NCBI GenBank assembly: GCA_023424015.1
Contig: JAFAEM010000022.1
Location: 1-64,000 of the forward strand
DNA length: 64,000 nucleotides
Source of the DNA: Bacteroidota bacterium
Lineage (GTDB): Bacteria > Bacteroidota > Bacteroidia > Chitinophagales > Chitinophagaceae
Direction of reading: 5' to 3'
Each line of letters begins with the position of its first letter. Positions within the stretch are counted from its first letter, which is position 1. Under the pieces are notes generated by a model, which saw only the letters and a list, made by a program, of their open reading frames with translations, ran no database searches and was not told the origin of the DNA. The translations under genes were made by a program, and so were the position numbers. Below, in pieces: positions 1 through 11,300 of this stretch.

Positions 1-19
1 GGTGAGTGGGGAGTCGGGG

Positions 20-303
20 TGACCATTCGTGTTCATAGTTTATGTGGCCGGTAGTGCAATCGGTACCCGAGATCACCATTCGTGTCATTCGTGCAATTCG
101 TGGCTAACGCCACTGCCGCAGGCCGCATAATCAGTGTAAATCCGTGTAATCCGTGGCCCCATTCGTGTTATTCGTGTCATTCGTGCAATTCGTGGCTGAC
201 TCCACTGCCGCAGGCAGCATAATCAATGTAAATCCGTGTAATCCGTGGCCAACACTCCTGCCGCAGGCAGTCAGGATCCGTGTAATCTGTGTAATCCGTG
301 GCT
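20..303. repeat. Intergenic ATTCGTG / ATCCGTG repeat array
   Basis: This stretch is built from 9-base words of the form ATTCGTGNN and ATCCGTGNN. They are organised into a longer unit seen about 2.5 times (roughly 74-157, 158-250 and a shorter third copy to 303). Each longer unit has a run of ATTCGTG words, then a short palindrome around CTGCCGCAGGCAG, then ATCCGTG words. I see no open frame with coding character here. The same words return at 2023-2094, so this is a dispersed family. Its function is unknown; it lies just upstream of the metallophosphoesterase gene and could form transcript hairpins. Confidence 0.75.
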
Positions 304-337
304 AAATTGTCGTATTTTTTGGGTTATAAATATTGCT

Positions 338-1276
338 ATGGAAAGAAAAGATTTTCTCAGGACCACGGCAGCCGTGGTTGGTGCAGGTTTACTGCCATCA
401 ATAAGTTTTGGGGCTGAAGATCAAAAAAAGTCAAAACTCAGGTTTGCCTTTCTTACCGATATTCATGTCAAACATGGTATCGGCGCGGAGGAAGGTATGG
501 TCAAAGCGCTCCATCATGCGCAGTCTCTGAAACCCAAAGTGGATTTTATAATCAATGGCGGGGATTCCATCATGGACAGCCTGGCGGTGGATAAGGAAAA
601 CACCCGCATCCAGTGGGATTTGTTTCAAACCTTGTTAAAAAAAGAAAACGGCCTGCCGGTGTATCATTGTATCGGTAATCATGATGTATGGGGCTGGTTT
701 ATCAAAAATGATCGTCCCGAAGCGGATAAATTGTATGGCAAGCAATGGGCGGTGGAATTGTTACAACTTCCCGCGCGGTATTATAGTTTCACCAAAGAAA
801 ACTGGCATTTCATTGTACTCGACAGTACCCAACTGAATCCCGCGGGCGGTTATATTGCTTACCTGGATGAGGCGCAACTTGCGTGGGTGAAGCAGGAACT
901 GGAAGGCAATAAGGATAAGTTTATATGTTTTGTTTCGCATATACCCATTCTTTCCATTTGCGCCGGTCTGTTCTTCAATAAAACTGAAACGAATGGAGAC
1001 CTGAAGATCCAGCGCAATCTCATGCATACTGATTTTTTTACATTGAAGAAATTGTTCCTGCAATATCCCAATATCAAAGTCTGCCTGAGCGGGCACATTC
1101 ATTTACAGGATGAGCTTGATTATCTTGGAATAAAATATTATTGTAATGGTGCAGTTTGTGGTGCATGGTGGAAAGGCGCCTTCCAGGACTTTGAACCCGG
1201 GTATGCAGTCATTGAATTGTACAAAGATGGGACTTCATCGCGCAAAATGGAGTATTATAATGCCGCAGGTTCATAA
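338..1276 (+). CDS. Calcineurin-like metallophosphoesterase, exported
   Basis: A 312-residue protein with the full metallophosphoesterase motif set in order: a D-x-H pair (LTDIHV), GGDS, GNHD, a lone histidine in VSHIP, and the closing GHIH. These residues bind the two metal ions in this superfamily, which hydrolyses phosphomonoesters or diesters. The substrate cannot be read from sequence. The N terminus (MERKDFLRTTAAVVGAG) resembles a Tat signal with a KR-type variant of the twin arginine, so the enzyme probably acts in the periplasm or at the surface. The frame is open back to 245, but that extension runs through repeat DNA and the export signal begins at 338, so I chose 338. The gene stands alone; the next gene begins about 210 bases downstream. 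Confidence 0.88.
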   Translation: MERKDFLRTTAAVVGAGLLPSISFGAEDQKKSKLRFAFLTDIHVKHGIGAEEGMVKALHHAQSLKPKVDFIINGGDSIMDSLAVDKENTRIQWDLFQTLLKKENGLPVYHCIGNHDVWGWFIKNDRPEADKLYGKQWAVELLQLPARYYSFTKENWHFIVLDSTQLNPAGGYIAYLDEAQLAWVKQELEGNKDKFICFVSHIPILSICAGLFFNKTETNGDLKIQRNLMHTDFFTLKKLFLQYPNIKVCLSGHIHLQDELDYLGIKYYCNGAVCGAWWKGAFQDFEPGYAVIELYKDGTSSRKMEYYNAAGS

Positions 1277-1490
1277 AGTGTGTAATTAATTCCCCATCGT
1301 ATACAACGGAAATTTCAGGATAGTGTGCTATATCATCAAAATTTATACATTTTAATGTGATAGTTTAAAACGGCCAGGGTATGAGTCTGCGGTTTATTTG
1401 AAAATCGTTGACAGCCTTTGGTATATATCTTGTTCGTTTGTAAGCATTAGAACCATCAACCACATTACTAAACTTCCGTACCACTAAATC

Positions 1491-1901
1491 ATGCAAGTTT
1501 TGACTAAGCTACCAATGGACAAAGCCCAGAAATTAGAATTCCTCTATAAGAAAATGCTCGAAGAGATCCAGGATTATGCCATCATATTATTGGATACAGA
1601 TGGTACGATATTATCCTGGAACAAAGGCGCCGAGAGCATCAAGGGATATAAGAGCCACGAGATCATCGGCCAGAATTTCAGCATATTCTATATGCCATTC
1701 GACCGGCAGGCGGGCCTGCCACAGATGCTTATAGACCAGGCTAAGAAAGAGGGTCGTGCCAAGCATATTGGCCGCAGGGTAAGAAAAGATGGCAGTACCT
1801 TCTGGGGTAGTGTTGTCATCACCGCCCTGCACGATGACGACGCCAACATTGTCGGCTTCGCCAAGCTCACCAAAGAGCTGCGCGGCAATGAAATTGACTA
1901 A
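1491..1901 (+). CDS. Stand-alone PAS domain protein
   Basis: A protein of 136 residues that is almost entirely one PAS domain. Visible hallmarks are IILLDTDGTILSWNKGAE near residues 32-49, then GYKSHEIIGQNFSIFY, the charged RRVRKDGSTFWGSVV stretch and the closing GFAKLTKELR. These match the PAS units that precede kinases in phytochrome-like and other hybrid sensors, but there is no kinase, cyclase or DNA-binding part. It may sense a small ligand or act as a partner for a separate kinase; this is inference. An alternative start is the ATG at 1515. A TTGACA at 1408 followed by TATATCTTG could be part of its promoter, but the spacing is poor. No signal peptide, so cytoplasmic. Confidence 0.82.
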   Translation: MQVLTKLPMDKAQKLEFLYKKMLEEIQDYAIILLDTDGTILSWNKGAESIKGYKSHEIIGQNFSIFYMPFDRQAGLPQMLIDQAKKEGRAKHIGRRVRKDGSTFWGSVVITALHDDDANIVGFAKLTKELRGNEID

Positions 1902-2022
1902 GGTCAAACGGTTTCCCGTATTCAACTCCCGGCTCGGGACCAGCCAACCAGGTTAAGTCATTTGATTTTGCGTGCATTTCACTATCCTTTTGCTCGAGGG
2001 CGATTCCTGTAAATGGCGGTAA

Positions 2023-2094
2023 CCAATCCGTTTCATCCGTGCCATTCGTGCAATCCGTGGCAAAACAATTCGTGTGATTCGTGCCATTCGTGGC
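2023..2094. repeat. Second ATTCGTG / ATCCGTG repeat cluster
   Basis: About eight words of the ATCCGTG/ATTCGTG type (with variants such as ATCCGTT) lie side by side, the same vocabulary as at 20-303 but without the CTGCCGCAGGCAG palindrome. The cluster sits in the 468-base gap (1902-2369) between the PAS gene and the giant gene. The rest of that gap is AT-rich, holds no convincing gene, and probably contains the giant gene's promoter. Confidence 0.7.
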
Positions 2095-2125
2095 CAAAAA
2101 AATTAATCGTAAATCTACGTAGCTA

Positions 2126-2156
2126 TTGGATTTGTTAAAAAACTCCACTACATTCG
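2126..2156 (+). promoter_or_regulatory. Candidate promoter of the giant gene
   Basis: TTG at 2126-2128 is followed after 20 bases by TACATTCG at 2149-2156, one base away from the Bacteroidota -7 element TAnnTTTG. This would give an untranslated leader of about 200 bases before 2370, or 500 before 2667. It is the best match I see in the gap but is only a pattern match. Confidence 0.25.
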
Positions 2157-2369
2157 TTAGCGACAATGTTAATTAACCACTAACATTCATCCCTCTCAAA
2201 TCCTTTTCCTTTCGAGCAATCATCAATATTTATTTTCCTTTGAAGTGAATCAGGCTGATTGAAATTCAGCTTCGTTTACCCTGCATTTTAGATTGCTATT
2301 TATTACCCGTCGAAAGCTTTTCACCATCCATCTATTGAGAGATCAGTAACTGATTTTCATTACTGAAAC

Positions 2370-5300
2370 ATGCCACCTATGAGTAAGAATTTTACTCCTG
2401 CATCAACTGCTGTGAGAAGTTGTACACAGAGCCCTGCGCCTGTGTTTTGTTGTATAGATACAACAGCACTTCCTGTAAGAAAAAGTTTAGAAATCGATAC
2501 TGATGCGCAGCCCTGCAGCGCGTCATTTTTTTTGCTGTTCAGTTACCGGCGAAAACGGTTTGCCTACAGTTATAAACCACTGCCGGATGCAAAAAAACAT
2601 GCCGGCTCTATGCATAATTCAACCTCTTCACTCCCGATGAGTTTCGGGATTAATACCAGCTGCTTTATGAGAAAAGTTGTAAAACGTTCGGGACTGATGG
2701 CGATGATCATGATGATTGTGGGATTGTTTGTGATGAATGATGTGAAAAGTCAGTCAAACACAGGTCTTCTTAGTCCAACAACAAGTCAGAATATTAATAG
2801 CGTTACCTCCCATGCAAATGGGTTGACATCAAATAATGTGGATGCAGTATTTGATGCAAGTGGTGATGCAGCGGGTTATGGCGGGTTTAATATTTCAATT
2901 CCCCCCACGGCAATAATCGTAGGTATTGAAGTATTATTAGAAGGGGCAAGAGATAACAATAGAGATCTAACAATTAGTCTTACTTCGGATAATGGTGCAA
3001 ACTATACTGCTGGCAAACTAATGCCGGCATTTGGCACTCTTGATGCTGTACGAACAGTTGGAGGTGCGTTCGATACGTGGGGGCGTACATGGACCATTGC
3101 GGATTTAAGTAATTCAAATTTTGGTGTTCGTTGTCTTGTACCTGCAGCCGCATCAGGGGATCTCGATTTGGACCACGTGCAAGTCAGAGTATATTATGCA
3201 GGTTCACCGTTTACAATTACTGCAACCGGAAATGGAAGCTTTACTGTTCCTGACGGTACCAGCTGTATAAAAGTTGAAGCCTGGGGTGGTGGTGGTCGAG
3301 GTGGTTCCAGAACAAGCGGAGATAATCTTTCTACTGGAGGTGGAGGTGGAGGTGCATACGCCAGCACAGTCATTCTGGTTACTCCCGGTCAAACATTTAA
3401 TTATTCAATTGGTTCCGGTTCTACTTCGACTGCTTCGGGCGGAAGTACCTGGTTTAATTCAACAGGATTTTTAAACGCTGGAGGAGGCAATACCCCGGCA
3501 AATAATAGTGCAACCGGTGCTACGGGAGGTGCTGCTTCGGGTACGGCATTACAGGTAGGCTGGTCAGGTGGCCGCGGAGCTAATGGTTTCTTTGGATCAG
3601 GCACAGATTTTGGCGGCGGTGGTGGCTCATCCGCAAGCAATATTTCCAACGGAAATGACGCAACGAATCAAAATGGTGCAACAATCGCCGGCGGTGGTAA
3701 TGGTGGTAATGGCCATTCCTCGTCATCTTCAACCGGGTCTGGTAGTGCTGGTCAAGTTCCCGGAGGTGGCGGTGGCGGTGCAGTTAGATATACCTCTGGC
3801 GGTTCACCAACTGGTGGAAATGGAGCTAATGGCCAAATCATTATTTCATGGGGACCGGCATTGGAAGCTACAAACGCACCAGTCATTTCAATACCTGTAT
3901 GTGTAGGAGCTAATTCAACGGTTAGTGGTACCAGTGAAAACAACGCAACCATTACAATATATGTAGATGGTTCTCCTGTTGCTACATCGCCCGCAACGAT
4001 CACTGCGGATGGTTCCGGCAACTGGTCGGCGACCATCCCTTCAAATATTAGTGTCGGCAGCGCAGTAACTGCAACTGCTGTCGTTAATGGTAAATGCACA
4101 AGTGTCCCAAGTACAAGTGTTATTGCCTCTTTGGCGTCTATTTCGCTGACTTCTGATCCGGGAACGGATGCACAGTCCGTTTGTGATAATACAGCTATCC
4201 AGGCAATTGTTTATAATGTCGACGCACCAAATGTGACCGTAGACGGATTACCAGCTGGTGTTAACTATGATTTTACAGCCGGTGTGTTAACCATCAGTGG
4301 TACGCCACAGTCAGTATTAGCATTTACAACTTATAATTATACTATAACAACAATTGGCGCTGCCTGTAATAATACAAAGACGGGAAGTATTACAGTAGCT
4401 CCGGCCATTCCTGCTGCAAATGCGGGTCCTGACAAATCTATCTGTCATCCCCCCGGAACCGGTGTGACATCAAATGTACTGGAAGCCACGGCAGCCCCCG
4501 ATGGTATGACCGGGACATGGTCAGTCGTTAGCGGCCCAAGTACTAGTTTGAGTCAGTTTACCGGTGCCGGCACAGTCAATAACCCCAATGCCATCTTTGT
4601 TCCTGCAGGGGGGCCGGGTGATTATACCCTGCAATGGACCATTACAAATCCGCCCTGCGCAGGTTCACAGTCAGATGAAGTGATTATTACAGTGCTTCAA
4701 TCTCCAGAGAGTACGAACGGTATTCAAACAATCTGTACGGGTAATGCATCCAATTTTGATGTGTCTACGCTGATCACGAATGCCGTGGGCAGTACTTTTA
4801 CCTGGGTGGCGGCGGAAAATATCAATGTTACCGGGGAATCAACAAGCCCCCAATCCGGTTCGACGATCACAGATGTTTTAACGAACACATCCGGTGTTCA
4901 ACAAATCGTAACATACACCGTAACGCCAACAGGTACCGGTAATTCATGTGTGGGCCCGAACTTTACAGTCACTGTAACGGTAGATCCATTACCGGTTGCT
5001 GATTTCAGTGCCACATCTTTATCTATCAATACTGGTCAGTCAGTCGATTTTACGGATCTCACGACAAATAACCCGACCTCGTGGTCATGGACTTTTGCAG
5101 GTGGCTCGCCATCCAGCAGTTCCGACCAGAATCCAACCGGTATTACCTATAATACTGCAGGAAGTTTTGATGTCACCCTTACCTCAACAAATGCATGTGG
5201 TTCAGATATCGAAACCAAATTGATTACCGCCTCCTTATTAATTTCACCACAGGTTTATAATTCAAGTGGCAATTTTGTTATTCCCCCAGGAGTTAGTTGC

Positions 5301-8300
5301 CTGAAAGTGGAAGCTTGGGGCGGAGGTGGTGCCGGAGGTGGCGCTACAAGGAACTTCTTCGGTACTATAACCGGTGGTGGTGGCGCTGGTGGAGCGTATG
5401 CTGCGGGTATTGTAAATGTAACCCAGTCAATTTATCCGGTGACAGTGGCTGGACAAAAAACTGCAACAGCTACATCATCTGCTACAGACAATACTGGCAA
5501 CCCATCGTGGTTTGGAAACACATCATTGGTGTTTGCAGAAGGAGGCCAAGGTGGGTCACCAGGAGATAGTTTTGGTGATCAAACAGGCGACCCGGGGACA
5601 GGTTCCAATTCTTCCAGTATTGGTAACATTACTACTATACCGGGAAGCAATGGATCGGATGGTTCTGATGGTGGCGCGGGTGGCGCAGGAGCTAATAATG
5701 GCGGTACCGGGGGAACAGCTGTAGGTGGTAATAGTAATGGTAACCCTGGTACGGCACCGGGAGGAGGTGGCTCAGGAGGAAGGAGAGGATCAACTGGAAG
5801 TGAAATTGGAGGAACTGGAGCTGAAGGGATGGTTATCGTTTCCTGGATCGATGTTTCAAACTTCACTCTCTCGACGCTGATACCGTCTATTTGCCAGAAC
5901 CAGGACGGTACAGGTACGATCACTTCTACAACGTTAGGAAACGGAACCTACCTCGTTAACTATAGCCTGAGTGGTGCGAACACAACGGCAGTACCGGTTG
6001 ATGCAACCATGATATTTAATAGCGGTACAGGAACATTCACCATACCGCAGTCGTCGCTTTTCAACCCCGGTGAAACAACTATCACAGTAAACTCAATCGC
6101 ATTCGAAGATGGTGGATGCCAGCAGACACCTGTTAATAATACCACGATCATTACGATTCAAAATGCGATCCCGGTATTGACTTCCGCGACAGGTACAGAT
6201 GCTCAAACATTATGTGTTAATACAGCGATTCAGGATATTACTTATGAGATCGTTAATTCAATCAATGCACCTCCGGCAACGGGTGCTATAGTAACCGATT
6301 TGCCAACTGGTGTTTCAGGATCATATAATGCCGGTATTGTAACCATATCTGGTACACCTTCCGTGTCAGGATCATTTACGTATACCGTGACACCAACAGG
6401 TACAACCTGCGTCACACCGGTTCAGGGAACCATCGTGGTAAACCCAATACCTGCTGCTGAATTCTCAGCCAGCACAACGACCGTTGCGCAGGGTTCACCT
6501 GTGACGTTCACAGACCAGTCAACCGGTGAGCCGACATCATGGTCATGGTCTTTCCCGGGTGGCACGCCTTCCAGCAGCACTGCCCAGAACCCGGTGGTGG
6601 CTTATGCAGCCCCTGGTACTTATGCCGTCACGCTTACCGCAACCAATGATTGTGGTTTCGATACTGAGACAAAAACAAGTTATATAACAGTAACTGCACT
6701 CGGAACCTGTGTATCTGGAACAATATGGACTGAGAACTTTTCAGGTTATTCAAACTTTGCAAATTCTGGTTCAGGTTCTTCAGCAGTAATCGGCAATTGG
6801 AGCTCTGAATTTGAAGGGCCAGATGATGGGGTGTATGTTTTATCCGGTCAGCTGAGGTTTGAAGATGCGGATGATAACGGCAATGACGATTTTGACCTTA
6901 CGCTAAACGTTAGTGGGTATTCAAACGTAGTAATCTCAATACCATATTCTTCAAATGGTTCGTTGGGTAGCGGCGATGATTTGGTAATCACTTATTCGGT
7001 CGATGGTGGACCCAATGTAACCTTACTTTCGATATCAAATGATCAGACAGGCACTGCAACTACACCTCCTCTTAATGGGAATGTAATAACTATAAATATT
7101 GACGCAAATGTGGCGGATGAAGGTGATTACTTTTTTATTGATAATATAGTAGTTACTGGTGCCCAAATACCTGCAACTGTCAATGACCCTGCAGATGTAT
7201 CATATTGTCATAACCAGCTTACAACACCAATAGTATTCACCGGCACAGCTACTTCCTATATCTGGACAAACGATAACCCGTCTATTGGCCTGGCCGCTTC
7301 GGGTGTTGGCGATATCCCCGCATTTACTGCCATCAATACCGGCAGTACAGCCCAGGTTGCTAATATTACGGTAACACCTTCCAATGGTGTATGCGCCGGA
7401 GAACCTCAGACTTTCACGATCACAGTAAACAGCCTGTCCACTGCGCCTGCCAGCGCGCTGTCGACATCAACTTCAATATGTAACAATACCCAGGTTACAC
7501 TTACCCAGGATGGCGGTGTGCTAGGTAGCGGCGCTGAGTGGAAATGGTATAGTGATGCCGGATTCTCCAACCTGGTAGGGACAAGTACGGCTGCCGATGC
7601 CAACGTATTGGTCACCGTTAACACGATTGCGCCCGATATCACTTACTATGTAAGAGCAGAAGGTCCCTGCGGTGTCACAGAAGCGGCATCCGTTACGGTG
7701 AGTGTGCAGCAACCGCCTTCTGTTGAGGCCGGTGCGTTTTCCACAACCATTTGCGCTGGAGATGTGGTGGGTTTATTTGCAGATCTGTCCTTCAACGTAG
7801 CCAATTTTGTATGGTCATCCACTACAGGTGGTTCGTTCTCCTTTATATCAGGTTCTTCGGCTACATATACCCCGAGTGCGGCTGATATTGCTGCAGGTGA
7901 GGTCACACTCACGCTTACTGCAAACCCAATCAGTCCCTGCGCGGTACCAGCAGTGGATAATATTACCATAATAATCAGGGAGAAACCGGTGGCAACTCCC
8001 GGATCGTATTTCCCGGTTTGTTCTAATGATTCTCTCGACCTGGCAGGACAGGTGTCCGGATACAATGTAACCGGTGGTGTGTGGAGTACCAGCGGTACAG
8101 GTTCATTCTATCCCAACGAGTTTGCCCTGGATGCAAAATATATCCCTTCAGCAGCTGATAGTATCGCGGGCATGGTCACACTGACCCTGACTACCACTGG
8201 TGATATAGCGCCCTGTTCACACGATGCGCAAAGTGTAGTAGTGAATGTTCTGCCGGCACCTGCGAAGCCGCAGGTTCTCGGGCCCTCAGAAGTATGTCCG

Positions 8301-11300
8301 CTACAGAATGGCATCTTATATACTTTAAATAACTATGACTTTAATTTAAGCTATACCTGGTCCGTCTTTAACAACGAGGGTACGCTGCCTTTTGATGCTG
8401 TATCTCAGGCGCCACACCTGCTCGTTAATGCGGGTACGCAAAATAATTCCAGCTTTACGATCCAACTGATCGCACTTGATGAAAGTAATACGGGTTGCCA
8501 GTCAGATACCAGTTTTGTTGTGAATGTGGTAGACTCACAACTTCCATTAATAACATGCCCGCCAACAGCAACAGCTAATACAAGTGATGATGGTGAGGGC
8601 AATTGCTCTACAACCGTTGATATCGGAACACCAACTACAAGTGATAATTGTTCAGTCGTATCGGTAATCCCCTATGTCGGCGGTGTTCAGATCGATCCTG
8701 TGACTTATTTGTTCCCGACAGGCACAACCGTAGTTTCCTGGGTGGTGACCGACGCAGGCGGCAATGTGGATAGTTGCCATCAGAATGTGCTTGTGATCGA
8801 TGATGAAAACCCAACTATTACATGTCCGGCAAATGTGAACGCGAATACCAGTGACGATGGTGCCGGCAATTGTACGACAACGGTAGCCCTGGGTGTGCCT
8901 GGATTCGGTGATAATTGTGCCGGTGCGACTATCAAGGCATTCATCGGTGCAGTTGAAATAGATCCACTCACGTACGAATTCAGTGCCGGTATCACAACCG
9001 TTACCTGGGTTGTAACCGATACTTCCGGTAACTTCAGCAGTTGTGATCAACTGGTAACCGTTGTGGATGATGAACCACCGACCATTACCTGTCCCGGTGA
9101 CGTGGTTGCCAATACCAGTGACGATGGTGTGGGTAATTGCACCACCACTGTTGACCTGGGAACACCCGGTACCGGATCGAATTGCGAAATAGCAGACGTG
9201 ATCGCTTACGTAAATGGCTCACCGATCGACCCGGTCACTTATCCGTTTAGTGCAGCTGCACCCACTACAGTGATGTGGGTTGTAACAGATACCACCGGTA
9301 ACGCAGATACCTGTTATCAGCTTGTTACCATCATTGATGATGAAAGCCCGATCGTAGTATGCCCGGTAGCAGAGAATGCTGACCGCAATACCGATCTGGA
9401 TCAATGTACATATACTGTGCAGGGTACAGAGTTCGATGCAACAGCAACGGACAACTGTAACCTTGCATCGCTTACCTATACCCTGACCGGAGCCACTTTT
9501 GGCAACGGAACAAGCCTTGATGGCGTTCAATTCAACAAAGGTGTTACAACCGTTACCTGGACAGCCAGCGATGGTCTGAACCCGGATGATATTTGCAGCT
9601 TTACGGTTAATGTAACAGATATCCAGCCTCCATATATCACTTGTGCGGCTGATACCCTGGTGGATGCAGATCCGTTTACCTGCAACAGGATCGTGAATGT
9701 AACACCGCCTACCGCATTCGATAATTGTGGTAATATATTGACGCTGCTGGCTTCAAGACCCGGAGGCCTGAGCCTGAATGATCCATTCCCGATTGGTACC
9801 ACCACCATTACCTGGACCGCTATTGATACGGCCGGTAATTCCGCTTTCTGTTTACAGGATGTAACTGTAAATGGGGAAGTGGCGGTGAATATTGCATGTG
9901 CACCGACCCTGGTGGTTACTACGACGCCAAACCTTTGTACGGCAGTGATATTACCGTCGACCCTGGTTCCTCCGACGATCACCATGGGTTGCGGGTCAGT
10001 AACGTTTACACGGCAGAGAAGCGACTTCCTGTCATTCAATGCACCATATCCGATTGGTAATACAATCATCACCTGGTCTGCTATCAATGGATTTGGTGAT
10101 GTGGTGGCAGTTTGTCAGCAGACAATCACTGTAGTGGACGGCCAGGCGCCAACCATTACTTCCTGCCCGAATACACTTAATATTGAAGGTTGCGGTACCG
10201 ATGCTATACTGACACAATCAGCGCTGGCATTCTCAACCGTGCCTGTAACAATAACCAGTACACAATTTATAGCAGAGGGCGGTAGTGTAACAGAGAATTG
10301 CGGATCAATCGCTTCTATAACTTATCAGGATGTTGTAAATGGTACCTGCCCGATTGTAGTGACCAGGACATTTACAATCACTGATGCCGCTAATAACGCT
10401 TCCTCCTGCGATCAGATCATTAATATTGATGATAATACAGCGCCGGTATGGACTACGCTCCCCAATGAGCTGGATGTGACTTTGGAATGCAGTGACCTTG
10501 CAGGCTTAACTGCCGCCCAGGCTATGGTCCCGGTTGCCAGTGACAACTGTGACACCGATCTTTCCAATGTTGTGAAGATTGAAGGTGTCTTTGTACCAGG
10601 AACATCCTGTGCACAGGCAGGTACTTACACCAATACCTGGACAGTAATGGATGAATGTGGTAATGTGTCAGATGTATACACACAGGTTATAACATTAAAA
10701 GATGAAACGCCACCGACCTTCACCGTACCTGCTGATATCGAGATCTTCACAGATGCGAATTGTGCTTATGATGCCAGTGTAGGCCTAACAGGTGATGTGA
10801 CCGATGAAGCTGATAACTGTGCTACAGGAATCGATGCAATCTTTACGGATGCCATAGCCGATGGTGCATGTACGGGATCGAAAGTAATCACGCGTACCTG
10901 GACACTGTCAGATGGCTGTAACACCACAACCCATGTTCAGATCATAACCGTAACAGATAATACGGCTCCGACCTTTACAGCGCCTGCCGATATCGAGATC
11001 TTCACCGATGCGAACTGTGCTTATGATGCCACTGTGGGAGTAACAGGTGATGTGACCGATGAAGCAGACAACTGCTCAACAGGTCTGAACGCAACGTTCA
11101 CAGATGCCATAGCCGATGGTGCATGTGCGGGATCCAAGGTGATCACGCGCACCTGGACCTTAACGGATGATTGTGGAAACACGACGACGAAGGATCAGGT
11201 CATTACCGTAACGGATAATACGGCTCCGACCTTTACCGTTCCTGCTGATATCGAGATCTTCACAGATGCGAACTGTGCTTATGATGCTACAGTGGGAGTA

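Noticed and set aside
20..303. CRISPR-like or tRNA cluster reading of the ATTCGTG repeats
   Set aside because: The words abut each other with 0-2 base gaps and there are no spacers; no cloverleaf can be drawn.
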